Source of the DNA: Oscillospiraceae bacterium
GTDB lineage: Bacteria; Bacillota; Clostridia; Oscillospirales; Oscillospiraceae
Assembly (NCBI GenBank): GCA_015067495.1
Contig: SVMI01000002.1
Location: 62,001-126,000 of the forward strand
Direction of reading: 5' to 3'
DNA: 64,000 nucleotides
Shown piece after piece: positions 38,767 through 48,003 of this stretch. The stretch's first letter is position 1. Every line of letters starts with the position of its first letter. The notes beneath the pieces were generated by a model. It was given only the letters and a program-made list of their open reading frames with translations, did not search any database and was not told the DNA's origin. The translations under genes were made by a program, and so were the position numbers.

Positions 38767-40050
38767 ATGGAGAAGCTACTGGAATTTTACAAAACCATCG
38801 GTGTATCCGCCGATGTTTACAACTATGGTGAGCAGGCATTTGAACGGCTGAAGGAACGCTTTGAAGCCATCGACCGCATTGCCGAGTACAATCAGGCAAA
38901 GGTTCTCGCTGCCATGCAGAAGAACCACGTCTCCGTTGCCTGCTTCAATGCAACCACCGGCTACGGCTATGACGACATGGGTCGTGACAATCTGGAGCGG
39001 GTGTACGCGGATGTGTTCCACACCGAAGCGGCACTGGTTCGTCCTCAAATCACCTGCGGCACACATGCGCTGACCGTTGCCCTGTCTGCAAATCTGCTGC
39101 CCGGCGACGAGCTGCTGTCGCCCGTGGGTCTTCCGTACGACACGCTGCAGGAAGTCATCGGCATCCATCCCAGCCCCTGCAGCCTTGCGGAGTACGGCGT
39201 TGCCTACCGGCAGGTCGACCTGCTTGCGGACGGCACATTTGATTACGAGAGCATCCGTGCCGCCATCAACAAAAAAACCAAGCTGATCACCATCCAGCGC
39301 TCCAAGGGCTATGCCACCCGCCCCACCTTTTCCGTCACTCAGATCGGTGAGCTGATCGCTTTCTGTAAGGAAATCAAACCTGACGTCCTTGTGATGGTAG
39401 ACAACTGCTACGGCGAATTTGTGGAAACCATCGAGCCTTCGGATGTGGGTGCTGATATGACGGTAGGCTCTCTGATCAAGAACCCCGGCGGCGGTCTTGC
39501 CCCCATCGGCGGCTACATCTGCGGTACACAGGAATGTATTGACCGCTGCGCATACCGGCTCTCCGCACCCGGCTTGGGTCGCGAGGTCGGTGCCAATCTT
39601 GGCTTGATGACTGCGCTGTATCAGGGCTTCTTCCTCGCGCCGACAGTGGTCGCCGGTGCGGAAAAGGGCGCGATCTTTGCCGCGAACCTCTATGAACCTC
39701 TTGGCTTCCGATGCGTTCCCAACGCAACAGAAAGCCGTCATGACATCATTCAGGCAGTAGAGCTGGGCAGTGAGGAAGCAATGGTCGCCTTCTGCAAGGG
39801 CATACAGGCTGCCGCGCCTGTGGACTCCTTCGCGACCCCCATCCCCGGTGAAATGCCCGGCTATGACAGCAAGGTCATCATGGCAGCCGGCGCGTTCGTG
39901 CAGGGTTCTTCCATCGAGCTGTCCGCCGACGGTCCGATCCGTCCGCCTTATGCAGTCTATTTTCAAGGCGGTCTGACATGGCTGCACGCCAAAATCGGTA
40001 TTCTCATGAGCCTGCAAAAAATGGTCGATGCAGGTCTTGTAAAACTTTAA
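38767..40050 (+). CDS. Methionine gamma-lyase-like / aluminium resistance family protein
   Basis: The 427-residue PLP enzyme matches the Met_gamma_lyase (YnbB, 'aluminium resistance') family. Visible are ACFNATTGYGYDDMGRD near residue 60, the CGTHALTVAL and LLPGDELLSPVGLPYDTL blocks, ITIQRSKGYATRPTF near 175, DNCYGEFVE near 217 and the PLP lysine in GSLIKNPGGGLAPIGGY near 240. Related to cystathionine gamma-lyases, the true substrate is unsettled. The start is set at ATG 38767 with AAGG 10 bases upstream; a TTG nine bases earlier overlaps the abrB-like stop. An EamA transporter follows after 13 bases. Confidence 0.92.
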   Translation: MEKLLEFYKTIGVSADVYNYGEQAFERLKERFEAIDRIAEYNQAKVLAAMQKNHVSVACFNATTGYGYDDMGRDNLERVYADVFHTEAALVRPQITCGTHALTVALSANLLPGDELLSPVGLPYDTLQEVIGIHPSPCSLAEYGVAYRQVDLLADGTFDYESIRAAINKKTKLITIQRSKGYATRPTFSVTQIGELIAFCKEIKPDVLVMVDNCYGEFVETIEPSDVGADMTVGSLIKNPGGGLAPIGGYICGTQECIDRCAYRLSAPGLGREVGANLGLMTALYQGFFLAPTVVAGAEKGAIFAANLYEPLGFRCVPNATESRHDIIQAVELGSEEAMVAFCKGIQAAAPVDSFATPIPGEMPGYDSKVIMAAGAFVQGSSIELSADGPIRPPYAVYFQGGLTWLHAKIGILMSLQKMVDAGLVKL

Positions 40051-40063
40051 GGAGGAGACAATT

Positions 40064-40990
40064 ATGTCTTGGCTATTCTTTTCCATTGCAACCGCCGTTT
40101 TGTGGGGTGCTGCGGAGCTTTTCTACAAGAAAGGTGCGCAGCCCAATGAAAAGTACTCTCACCTGAAGATCTGTGTCTGGGTCGGTATCGTCATGGGTGC
40201 CCACGCCATCTTCACCCTGCTGACGCAGGACATCAACTACAATCCCATCAACATACTGATCTATTTACCCGTTTCCCTCTTTTACATCATCTCCATGGCG
40301 TTTTCCTATTTTGGAATGCGCTTCCTTGAAGAATCCATCTCTGACCCCATCGAGAACACCGCAGGTGTCATTTGTGTCCTTCTGTTCGCTTTGTTTATGG
40401 GCGACGAATTCTCATGGCTCACGTGGGTTGCTGTTGCTGTGATCACCATCGGCGTTGTAGGTGTCAGCTATTTGGAAAACCGCGGCGATAACCACAGAAA
40501 AAAGTCCTACGGCAAAAAGCTGGCATTTGTGGCATTCTGCATGCCGTTCGTGTATGCTCTGTTGGATGCCTTTGGTACATTCTTTGACGATGCCTTCTTC
40601 CTTGTGGAGGACATCGCAAATGCGCCTTTTGTGGATGTTACGGAAGATACCATCGAAGCAGTCGCCAATACCAGCTACGAGCTGACCTTCGCGCTGTTCG
40701 CCCTTGGTCTTTTCATCTTCATGAAGGCAAAGAAGGTCAAATTCGGCGGCGTTCCCCAGCATAAGGATAAGATCCTTGCCGCAGTTTTTGAAACCGCCGG
40801 TCAGTTTACTTATGTGTATGCCCTCGGTGGTGTGGACGCTGTCGCAGCTCCCATTCTGTCCTCTGTTTGTGTTGTGTCCCTGCTGCTGTCCCGCATTTTC
40901 CTGAAGGAAAAGCTAAATTGGAAGACTTATGTCTTCATCGGTGTTGTCATTGTGGGTATTCTCCTGCTGGCAGTCAGCGAGGAGCTGTAA
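40064..40990 (+). CDS. EamA/DMT-superfamily transporter
   Basis: The 308-residue membrane protein has about ten predicted transmembrane segments in two EamA-like halves, with a charged and acidic loop in the middle (residues 145-220). The first half has AVLWGAAELFYKKGA, and the C-terminal half ends with the typical SRIFLKEKLNWKTYVFIGVVIVGIL pattern (in two parts here). DMT proteins export metabolites or drugs. It is cotranscribed with the lyase-like gene, so it may move that enzyme's substrate or product; this is inference. GGAGG lies 8 bases before the ATG. Confidence 0.85.
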   Translation: MSWLFFSIATAVLWGAAELFYKKGAQPNEKYSHLKICVWVGIVMGAHAIFTLLTQDINYNPINILIYLPVSLFYIISMAFSYFGMRFLEESISDPIENTAGVICVLLFALFMGDEFSWLTWVAVAVITIGVVGVSYLENRGDNHRKKSYGKKLAFVAFCMPFVYALLDAFGTFFDDAFFLVEDIANAPFVDVTEDTIEAVANTSYELTFALFALGLFIFMKAKKVKFGGVPQHKDKILAAVFETAGQFTYVYALGGVDAVAAPILSSVCVVSLLLSRIFLKEKLNWKTYVFIGVVIVGILLLAVSEEL

Positions 40991-41020
40991 CAGGATTCCT
41001 TTTCTGTGTATGATATGTGA

Positions 41021-41052
41021 CAAAAAGTCGCCGGATTTTCCGGCGACTTTTT
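41021..41052 (+). terminator. Terminator after the EamA gene
   Basis: A 13-bp perfect stem (41021-41033 with 41040-41052) of AAAAAGTCGCCGG and its complement. The T run is part of the right arm. Confidence 0.88.
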
Positions 41053-41066
41053 ACAGATGTGAATAA

Positions 41067-41095
41067 TTGACACACAGCGCAATTCGTGTTAAAAT
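41067..41095 (+). promoter_or_regulatory. Sigma-A-type promoter of the pyrimidine operon
   Basis: TTGACA (41067-41072), 17 bases, TAAAAT (41090-41095). The leader to pyrC is only about 40 bases, with no hairpin terminator and no room for a PyrR-type attenuator. Confidence 0.82.
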
Positions 41096-41140
41096 AAATC
41101 GAATAAAAATCTACACCTAACGAAGTGAAAGGAGCAGATT

Positions 41141-42376
41141 ATGGCTATGATGGATCACAATGTTCAGCTGTTGGATGCTGTTTGCGGCAGCAGTGTTCGT
41201 GTTTCTATTCTCGACCGTCTTTCCTCCGTTGATTTGTGTGCTTTCAATTCCCAAGAATATGCTGTTTTTCCCGGCTTTTGTGATGTGCATGTGCATTTCA
41301 GAGAGCCGGGTTTTTCTTATAAAGAATCCATTTTCAGCGGTTCTTTGGCAGCAGCACACGGCGGATACACAGCGGTCTGCACCATGCCCAACCTCAACCC
41401 CGTCCCCGACACCGCTGCCCACCTGAAAGAGCAGCTCGACCTCATTAAGCAGGACGGACTCATTCATATCTATCCCTATGGCTCGATCACCATGGAGCAA
41501 AAGGGCGAGAAGCTCTCTGAAATGCGCGCTATGACAAACCACGTCATCGCCTTTTCCGACGACGGCAGGGGCGTGCAAAGTGAGGATCTGATGCGCGCCG
41601 CCATGAAGCAGGCAAAGCAGCTGGGCAAGCTGATCGTCGCCCATTGCGAGGTCAATGACCTCTTAAACGGCGGATATATCCATGACGGTGACTACGCAAG
41701 AGACAATCACCACCGGGGCATCTGCTCCGAGAGCGAATGGCGGCAGATCGAGCGTGACCTGAAGCTGGTAAAAGAGATCGGCTGTGCCTATCACGTGTGC
41801 CATATCTCCACCAAAGAAAGCGTCGAGCTGATCCGAAAGGCAAAGAGAGAGGGTCTGAATGTCACCTGTGAAACCGCTCCCCATTATCTTCTGATGGACG
41901 ACTCGTGGCTGCAGGAGGACGGAAAATACAAAATGAACCCGCCCCTGCGTGATAAATCTGACCGGGAAGCCCTGATCGCCGGTATTCAGGACGGTACCAT
42001 CGATATGATCGCAACCGATCATGCCCCCCACTCTGCTGAGGAAAAGTCCAAGGGTCTGGACGGCAGTGCCTTTGGCATTGTTGGTCTTGAGACGGCGTTC
42101 CCCCTGCTCTACACCTATCTCGTCAAAGAAAACGTCATTACCATGGAGCAGCTGATGAAGCTGCTGGTCACCATTCCGCGAAAGCGCTTCCGCATCCCGA
42201 TGACCACCGATTTTTCCATTTGGGATCTGCGCCAGAGCTATGTCATTGAGCCGGAACAGTTCCAGTCCGAGGGCAAGTCCACTCCCTTTGAGGGCTGGCG
42301 CGTAAACGGCACTTGCATGGCGACTGTCTGTAATGGAAAGCTTGTTTGGCTTGAAAAAGTGAGAAACGGTAAATAA
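41141..42376 (+). CDS. pyrC: Dihydroorotase
   Basis: The 411-residue amidohydrolase closes carbamoyl aspartate to dihydroorotate. The metal site HVHFREPG is near residue 50, followed by SGSLAAAHGGYTAVCTMPNL, a later HCEVNDL His, CHISTKESVELI, ETAPHYLL with a His, and the metal-binding TDHAPHSAEEK near 289. It is a type I enzyme of slightly short length. AAAGGAG lies 6 bases before ATG 41141. It is the first gene of the pyr operon. Confidence 0.95.
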   Translation: MAMMDHNVQLLDAVCGSSVRVSILDRLSSVDLCAFNSQEYAVFPGFCDVHVHFREPGFSYKESIFSGSLAAAHGGYTAVCTMPNLNPVPDTAAHLKEQLDLIKQDGLIHIYPYGSITMEQKGEKLSEMRAMTNHVIAFSDDGRGVQSEDLMRAAMKQAKQLGKLIVAHCEVNDLLNGGYIHDGDYARDNHHRGICSESEWRQIERDLKLVKEIGCAYHVCHISTKESVELIRKAKREGLNVTCETAPHYLLMDDSWLQEDGKYKMNPPLRDKSDREALIAGIQDGTIDMIATDHAPHSAEEKSKGLDGSAFGIVGLETAFPLLYTYLVKENVITMEQLMKLLVTIPRKRFRIPMTTDFSIWDLRQSYVIEPEQFQSEGKSTPFEGWRVNGTCMATVCNGKLVWLEKVRNGK

Positions 42377-42409
42377 TCAGAGTATAGAATTTTTAATGGA
42401 GGCTTCATT

Positions 42410-45400
42410 ATGGCAAAGCGTACGGACATCAAGAAGGTTATGATCATCGGCTCCGGCCCCATCGTCATCGGTCAGGCTGCCGAATTTGACTACGCAGGCA
42501 CGCAGGCTTGTCTTGCGCTGAAGGAAGAGGGTTACGAGGTGGTACTCGTCAACTCCAACCCTGCCACCATCATGACTGATACCACCATCGCCAACAAGGT
42601 CTATATGGAGCCTCTGACCTTGGAATATGTGGCAAAGATCATCCGCTACGAGCGCCCGGATGCCATCGTTCCCGGCATCGGCGGTCAGACGGGTCTGAAC
42701 CTTGCCATGCAGCTGGAGAAGAAGGGTATTTTGAAGGAATGCCGTGTGGAGCTGCTGGGTACCTCCAGCGCATCCATCGAGCGTGCAGAAGACCGGGAGC
42801 TTTTCAAGGAGCTGTGTCAATCCATCGGCGAACCCGTCATTCCCTCTGAGATCACCTATTCTCTGGAGGAAGCCAAGGAAGCCGCAGCACGCATCGGCTA
42901 TCCCGTCGTTCTGCGTCCTGCCTTTACGCTCGGCGGTACCGGCGGCGGCTTTGCAGATAACGAAGAACAGCTCATTGAGATCGGTCTGAATGCTTTCAAG
43001 CTCTCTCCCGTTCATCAGGTGCTGATCGAGAAGTCCGTCAAGGGCTACAAAGAGATCGAGTTTGAGGTCATGCGTGACAGCGAAGACCATGCCATCACCA
43101 TCTGCGGCATGGAAAATATCGACCCCGTCGGTGTCCATACCGGCGACTCTGTGGTCGTTGCTCCCATCATGACCCTGAACGACCACGACCTGAAAATGCT
43201 CAATGATTCCGCCATCAAGCTGATCCGGGAGCTGAAGATTGAGGGCGGCTGCAATGTGCAGTTTGCGCTCAACCCCCACACCAGCGAATACTACCTCATC
43301 GAGGTCAATCCCCGTGTTTCCCGTTCCTCAGCACTGGCATCCAAGGCATCCGGCTACCCCATCGCCCGGGTCACCGCCAAAATTGCTGTTGGCATGACCC
43401 TCGATGAGATCAGGATCGCCAACACCACCGCGGCATTCGAACCCCAGCTGGACTATATGATCGCCAAGCTGCCCCGTTTCCCCTTTGACAAATTCACCTC
43501 TGCCACCAATGTCCTCGGCACACAAATGAAGGCAACGGGCGAGGTCATGGGCATCGGCTCAACACTGGAAGAATGCCTGCTGAAGGGCATCCGTTCTCTG
43601 GAGATCGGTGCAAACCACATCCACATGCCCAAATTCGACAACATGAGCGTCGAGGAGCTGCTTGGGTATATTTCCACCTTCCGTTCCGATAACATCTTCG
43701 CCGTCGCAGCACTTTTCCGTCAAGGCATTTCCGTTGAAAAGATCCATGAGATCACCAAGATCACGCCCTTCTTCTTGGAAGCGATCAAGCGGATCGTGGA
43801 CATGGAAGAACTGCTGAAGGTCAACATCCGTGACCTTGAAACCCTCACCGCTGCAAAGAAGATGGGCTTCAGTGACAAATTTGTGGCAAAGCTTTGGAAT
43901 TGCAAGGAGCTGGACGTTTATCATTTCCGTAAGCTGCACGACCTTTTCCCCGTCTTCCGCATGGTGGATACCTGCCACACCGGCGCCTATATCCCCTATT
44001 TCTACTCCTCCTACACCGGCGAAAACGCATCTGTACTGACGAACAAGAAGAAAATCGTCGTTCTGGGTGCAGGTCCCATCCGCATCGGTCAGGGTGTTGA
44101 GTTTGACTACTCCACCGTTCATGCCGTGATGACCATCAAGAATGCCGGTTATGAAGCAATCATCATCAACAACAACCCCGAGACCGTTTCCACGGATTAC
44201 ACCACGGCAGACAAGCTCTACTTTGAGCCGCTGACGCCCGAAGATGTGATGAACATCATCGAGTTTGAGAAGCCTGAGGGTGTTATTGCATCCCTTGGCG
44301 GTCAGACCGCTATCAATCTGGCACAGCCCCTGACCGATCGCGGCGTGAAGATCATCGGCACCGACTGCTCCGCCATCGACAGAGCGGAAGACCGCAACGC
44401 CTTTGAAAATCTGCTGAACGAGCTGAACATCCCCCGGGCAAAGGGTCAGGCGGTCACCAAGATCGAGGACGGCATCGCTGCCGCTGCTGACATCGGCTAT
44501 CCCGTACTGGTACGTCCCAGCTTCGTTCTGGGCGGACGTGCTATGCAGATCGTCGCCAATGAAGCGCAGCTGCGTCACTACCTGAAGACCGCCGTCGAGA
44601 TCGATGAGGACAAGCCCGTTCTGGTGGACAAGTATATCGAAGGTCGCGAGGTGGAGATCGATGCCATCTGCGACGGCAGAGACGTGTTCGTTCCCGGCAT
44701 CATGGAGCTGGTTGAACGTACTGGCGTCCACTCCGGCGACTCTATCTCTGTCTACCCCTCCTTCTCCATTTCCAACAAGGTCAAGGGCATCATTTTGCAG
44801 TATGCAAAAAAGCTGGGCCTCGGTATCGGCATTGTTGGTCTTTTCAATATCCAGTTTATTGTTGATCAGGACGATAACGTCTTTATTATTGAGGTCAATC
44901 CCCGTTCCTCCCGTACCGTTCCCTTCCTGAGCAAGGCAACGGGCTACAGTCTGGCAGACATCGCAACAGAGGTCATCCTTGGCAAGAGCCTGAAGGAGCA
45001 GGGTCTTTTCGATATCTATCCCGACGAGAAGCAGCGTTTCTATGTGAAAGCCCCTGTCTTCTCCTTTAACAAAATTCGCGGTCTGGATGCCTACCTCTCC
45101 CCGGAGATGAAGTCCACCGGCGAAGCCATCGGCTATGACAACACCCTCAACCGCGCCCTTTACAAGGCACTGCAAGCGTCCGGCATGCACCTGCAGAACT
45201 ACGGCACAGTGCTTGCAACCATTGCCGACAAGGACAAAGAAGAGGCACTGCCGCTGATCGAGCGTTTCTATCGTCTGGGCTTCAACATCGAAGCAACCAA
45301 GGGAACTGCTAAATTCCTCAAGGCAAAGGGCATCCGCACCCACAGCCTGACCAAGATCAGCGAAGGCAGCGACGAGATCCCCAACGCTCTGCGGCAGGGT

Positions 45401-45577
45401 CATATTGCTTATGTGATCAACACCCGCGATCCCGGCTCCAATCAGTCCGACGGACTGCAGATCCGCCAGATCGCCACGGAGTACAACGTGACCATGTTCA
45501 CCGCACTGGATACCGTCCGCGTCCTGCTGGACGTTCTGGAGGAAACCACATTGACCATTTCCACCATTGATGCGTGA
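42410..45577 (+). CDS. carB: Carbamoyl-phosphate synthase large subunit
   Basis: The 1055-residue enzyme makes carbamoyl phosphate from bicarbonate, ammonia and two ATP. Two homologous ATP-grasp halves are present: the first opens with KKVMIIGSGPIVIGQAAEFDY and the second near residue 545 with KKIVVLGAGPIRIGQGVEFDY (each quoted in part here). Both halves carry EVNPRxSRS/T ATP-grasp motifs. The C-terminal 140 residues form the MGS-like regulatory domain (about 930-1055). No carA (small, glutaminase subunit) is in this window, so it must be encoded elsewhere. The ATG follows GGAGG. Confidence 0.96.
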   Translation: MAKRTDIKKVMIIGSGPIVIGQAAEFDYAGTQACLALKEEGYEVVLVNSNPATIMTDTTIANKVYMEPLTLEYVAKIIRYERPDAIVPGIGGQTGLNLAMQLEKKGILKECRVELLGTSSASIERAEDRELFKELCQSIGEPVIPSEITYSLEEAKEAAARIGYPVVLRPAFTLGGTGGGFADNEEQLIEIGLNAFKLSPVHQVLIEKSVKGYKEIEFEVMRDSEDHAITICGMENIDPVGVHTGDSVVVAPIMTLNDHDLKMLNDSAIKLIRELKIEGGCNVQFALNPHTSEYYLIEVNPRVSRSSALASKASGYPIARVTAKIAVGMTLDEIRIANTTAAFEPQLDYMIAKLPRFPFDKFTSATNVLGTQMKATGEVMGIGSTLEECLLKGIRSLEIGANHIHMPKFDNMSVEELLGYISTFRSDNIFAVAALFRQGISVEKIHEITKITPFFLEAIKRIVDMEELLKVNIRDLETLTAAKKMGFSDKFVAKLWNCKELDVYHFRKLHDLFPVFRMVDTCHTGAYIPYFYSSYTGENASVLTNKKKIVVLGAGPIRIGQGVEFDYSTVHAVMTIKNAGYEAIIINNNPETVSTDYTTADKLYFEPLTPEDVMNIIEFEKPEGVIASLGGQTAINLAQPLTDRGVKIIGTDCSAIDRAEDRNAFENLLNELNIPRAKGQAVTKIEDGIAAAADIGYPVLVRPSFVLGGRAMQIVANEAQLRHYLKTAVEIDEDKPVLVDKYIEGREVEIDAICDGRDVFVPGIMELVERTGVHSGDSISVYPSFSISNKVKGIILQYAKKLGLGIGIVGLFNIQFIVDQDDNVFIIEVNPRSSRTVPFLSKATGYSLADIATEVILGKSLKEQGLFDIYPDEKQRFYVKAPVFSFNKIRGLDAYLSPEMKSTGEAIGYDNTLNRALYKALQASGMHLQNYGTVLATIADKDKEEALPLIERFYRLGFNIEATKGTAKFLKAKGIRTHSLTKISEGSDEIPNALRQGHIAYVINTRDPGSNQSDGLQIRQIATEYNVTMFTALDTVRVLLDVLEETTLTISTIDA

Positions 45578-45582
45578 GTTCC

Positions 45583-45607
45583 TTGTAGGGGGGTGCTTGC
45601 CCCCGCC
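45583..45607 (+). repeat. GC-rich palindromic repeat, copy 2
   Basis: The element TTGTAGGGGGGTGCTTGCCCCCGCC begins 6 bases after the carB stop. It differs from the copy at 5588-5613 (minus strand) by a few bases that keep the GGGG-loop-CCCC pairing. It sits inside an operon, between carB and pyrK. Confidence 0.55.
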
Positions 45608-45640
45608 GTTCATCAACCCGTTTCATAAAAGGAGAAACCG

Positions 45641-46381
45641 ATGAAACAAAGCTATTTTACAGTTTTGAGCAACTGCCCGCTGACAGACAACGTCTATAAA
45701 ATGATTCTCTCCGGCGACACCTCAGCCATCACAGCACCGGGTCAGTTTGTTAATATTCAGCTGGACGGACTGTTTCTGCGCCGCCCCATCTCTGTTTGCG
45801 ATTATGACGACACGACCCTTACGATCATCTACAAGGTGGTCGGCAAGGGTACTGCCCAAATGGCAGCTATGACCGCCGGCGCAAAGCTGGATGTTCTCAC
45901 CGGTCTCGGCAATGGCTACGACCTCTCTCTAAGCGGTGACCATCCCGTTCTGTTGGGCGGCGGCGTGGGTGTTCCGCCCATGTATAACCTCGCCAAGAAG
46001 CTGATTGCTGAGGGTAAAAAAGTTTCTGTAATTCTCGGTTTTAACACAAAATCCGAAGTTTTCTATGAAGAAGAGTTCAAAAAACTGGGCTGCGCCGTAA
46101 CCGTCACCACCGTCGACGGCAGCTACGGCATCAAGGGCTTCGTCACTACAGCCCTTGAAGGCACGGACTACAGCTATTTCTACACCTGCGGTCCTGAACC
46201 GATGCTCAAGGCTGTATATAAGGCATCCAAAACCTCAGGTCAGATGAGCTTTGAAGAGCGCATGGGCTGCGGTTTCGGAGCATGCATGGGCTGCTCCTGC
46301 AAGACCCTCACCGGCTATAAGCGCATCTGCAAGGAAGGCCCTGTGATGAAAAAGGAGGAGATTTTATGGGATTGCGTGTAA
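45641..46381 (+). CDS. pyrK: Dihydroorotate dehydrogenase electron transfer subunit
   Basis: The 246-residue iron-sulfur flavoprotein passes electrons from PyrD FMN to NAD. An FAD domain has LRRPISVCDYD near residue 47, the NAD domain has LLGGGVGVPPMYNLAKKL near 105 and FYTCGPEPMLKAV, and the 2Fe-2S domain holds C-x4-C-x2-C as CGFGACMGCSC near 209 with a later ICKEGPV Cys. Together with PyrD it forms the type 1B enzyme. pyrD begins 16 bases before its stop. Confidence 0.95.
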   Translation: MKQSYFTVLSNCPLTDNVYKMILSGDTSAITAPGQFVNIQLDGLFLRRPISVCDYDDTTLTIIYKVVGKGTAQMAAMTAGAKLDVLTGLGNGYDLSLSGDHPVLLGGGVGVPPMYNLAKKLIAEGKKVSVILGFNTKSEVFYEEEFKKLGCAVTVTTVDGSYGIKGFVTTALEGTDYSYFYTCGPEPMLKAVYKASKTSGQMSFEERMGCGFGACMGCSCKTLTGYKRICKEGPVMKKEEILWDCV

Positions 46382-47280
46382 ATCTTTGCGGTATTGAGCT
46401 TGATAATCCCGTGATCCCCGCTTCCGGCACCTTCGGCTTCGGCTATGAATTTGCCGAGCTTTACGACATCAATGAGCTGGGAACGTTCTCTTTCAAGGGT
46501 ACAACAAAAGATCCCCGCTTCGGCAACCCCACGCCCCGCATCGCCGAATGCACCAGTGGTATGATCAATGCCGTGGGTCTTCAAAATCCGGGTGTCGAAA
46601 AGGTCATTGCAGAAGAACTGCCGAAGCTTGCCAAGTGCTTCCGCAAGCCGGTAATGGCAAATGTTTCCGGCTTTTCTGTAGAAGATTACGCCTACACCTG
46701 CGAAAGGCTCGATAAAGAGCCGCAGGTCGGCTGGCTGGAGGTCAACGTCAGCTGCCCCAATGTACACGGCGGCGGCATGAGCTTCGGTACATCTCCTGCA
46801 GCGGCTGCAGAGGTGACAAAAGCTGTCAAAGCAGTTACCACAAAGCCCGTGATCATCAAGCTCTCCCCCAACGTCACCGACATTGTTTCCATCGCAAAAG
46901 CTTGCGAGGAAGCCGGCGCAGACGGCATCAGCCTGATCAACACCATGCTGGGCATGCGCATCAATCTGAACACGAGAAAGCCCGTTATTGCCAACACCAT
47001 GGGCGGTTTTTCCGGCCCTGCCATCTTCCCCGTGGCGGTACGGATGGTCTATCAGGTGGCACACGCTGTGAGCATTCCCGTCGTCGGCATGGGCGGTGTA
47101 ACCAGTGCCGAGGACGTGATCGAAATGATGCTTGCCGGCGCAACAGCCGTGGAAGTGGGTGCTGCAAACCTTGTCAATCCCTATGCCTGCCGGGACATCA
47201 TCCGAGATCTGCCCCGGGTCATGGCTCAGTACAAGATCAACAGCTTACAAGAAATTATAGGAGGCGTTAAAAATGGGTAA
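46366..47280 (+). CDS. pyrD: Dihydroorotate dehydrogenase, type 1B catalytic subunit
   Basis: The 304-residue FMN barrel oxidises dihydroorotate to orotate. It shows NPVIPASGTFGFGYEFAEL near residue 12, the catalytic Cys in LEVNVSCPNVHGGG near 130 (in place of the Ser of membrane-type enzymes), GADGISLINTMLGM and VGMGGVTSAEDVIEM. It overlaps pyrK by 16 bases and pyrF by 8, so pyrK-pyrD-pyrF are translationally linked. AAGGAGG lies 6 bases upstream of the ATG. Confidence 0.96.
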   Translation: MGLRVNLCGIELDNPVIPASGTFGFGYEFAELYDINELGTFSFKGTTKDPRFGNPTPRIAECTSGMINAVGLQNPGVEKVIAEELPKLAKCFRKPVMANVSGFSVEDYAYTCERLDKEPQVGWLEVNVSCPNVHGGGMSFGTSPAAAAEVTKAVKAVTTKPVIIKLSPNVTDIVSIAKACEEAGADGISLINTMLGMRINLNTRKPVIANTMGGFSGPAIFPVAVRMVYQVAHAVSIPVVGMGGVTSAEDVIEMMLAGATAVEVGAANLVNPYACRDIIRDLPRVMAQYKINSLQEIIGGVKNG

Positions 47281-47971
47281 GGACGTAATCGTAGCATGTG
47301 ATTTTTCCTCTGCTGAGGCAACCTTCGCATTTTTGGACAAGTTTACCGATCGCAAGCCCTTTGTCAAGATCGGCATGGAGCTTTACTACGCGGAAGGTCC
47401 GTCGATCGTGCGTGAAATCAAGGCGCGCGGACATAAGATCTTTCTTGATCTGAAGCTGCACGACATTCCCAACACTGTCAAAAAGGCAATGGCTGTTCTC
47501 TCCAATCTGGACGTAGACATCACCAACCTCCATGCAGCCGGTGCAACCGCCATGATGCAGGGTGCTCTGGAGGGACTGACACGCCCAGACGGCAGCCGTC
47601 CCCTGCTGATCGCTGTCACTCAGCTGACCTCCACCGATCAGGAGACCCTCGAAAAGGACATTCTGATCAAAGTTCCCATCGATGAGGTGGTCATGCACTA
47701 TGCCGAGACTGCCAAAAGAGCAGGTCTTGATGGCATTGTCTGCTCTCCTCTGGAGGCCGGCAAGGTTCACGACCGCTGCGGCGCAGAATTTCTGACCATC
47801 ACCCCCGGTGTTCGCTTTGCTGACGGCGACGTGGGCGACCAGAAGCGCGTCATGACTCCCGCTGCCGCCAAGGCGATCGGCTCTGACTACATCGTCGTCG
47901 GTCGTCCCATCACAGCCGCTGCTGATCCCGTTGCAGCTTACGAGCGTTGCGTGGCAGAATTTTGTGACTAA
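47273..47971 (+). CDS. pyrF: Orotidine 5'-phosphate decarboxylase
   Basis: The 232-residue enzyme decarboxylates OMP to UMP. The catalytic Lys-Asp array DLKLHDIPNTV is near residue 60, with VACDFSSAE at the N-terminus, ITPGVRFADGDVGDQKR near 180 and YIVVGRPITAAADPV at the phosphate loop. It is a short group I enzyme. It starts inside the end of pyrD with AGGAGG 8 bases upstream. A transporter gene follows after 32 bases. Confidence 0.95.
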   Translation: MGKDVIVACDFSSAEATFAFLDKFTDRKPFVKIGMELYYAEGPSIVREIKARGHKIFLDLKLHDIPNTVKKAMAVLSNLDVDITNLHAAGATAMMQGALEGLTRPDGSRPLLIAVTQLTSTDQETLEKDILIKVPIDEVVMHYAETAKRAGLDGIVCSPLEAGKVHDRCGAEFLTITPGVRFADGDVGDQKRVMTPAAAKAIGSDYIVVGRPITAAADPVAAYERCVAEFCD

Positions 47972-48003
47972 CCCTCGCCCAACTCAGAAAGGATAGGATT
48001 CCT

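Noticed and set aside
41096..41140. PyrR-binding attenuator of the pyr operon
   Set aside because: The leader is too short and has no terminator hairpin.
43559..45616. Long minus-strand open frame opposite carB (about 685 codons)
   Set aside because: It lies fully opposite the certain carB gene, has no ribosome binding site, and its protein has no domain and odd composition. Such antisense frames are frequent at this codon bias.
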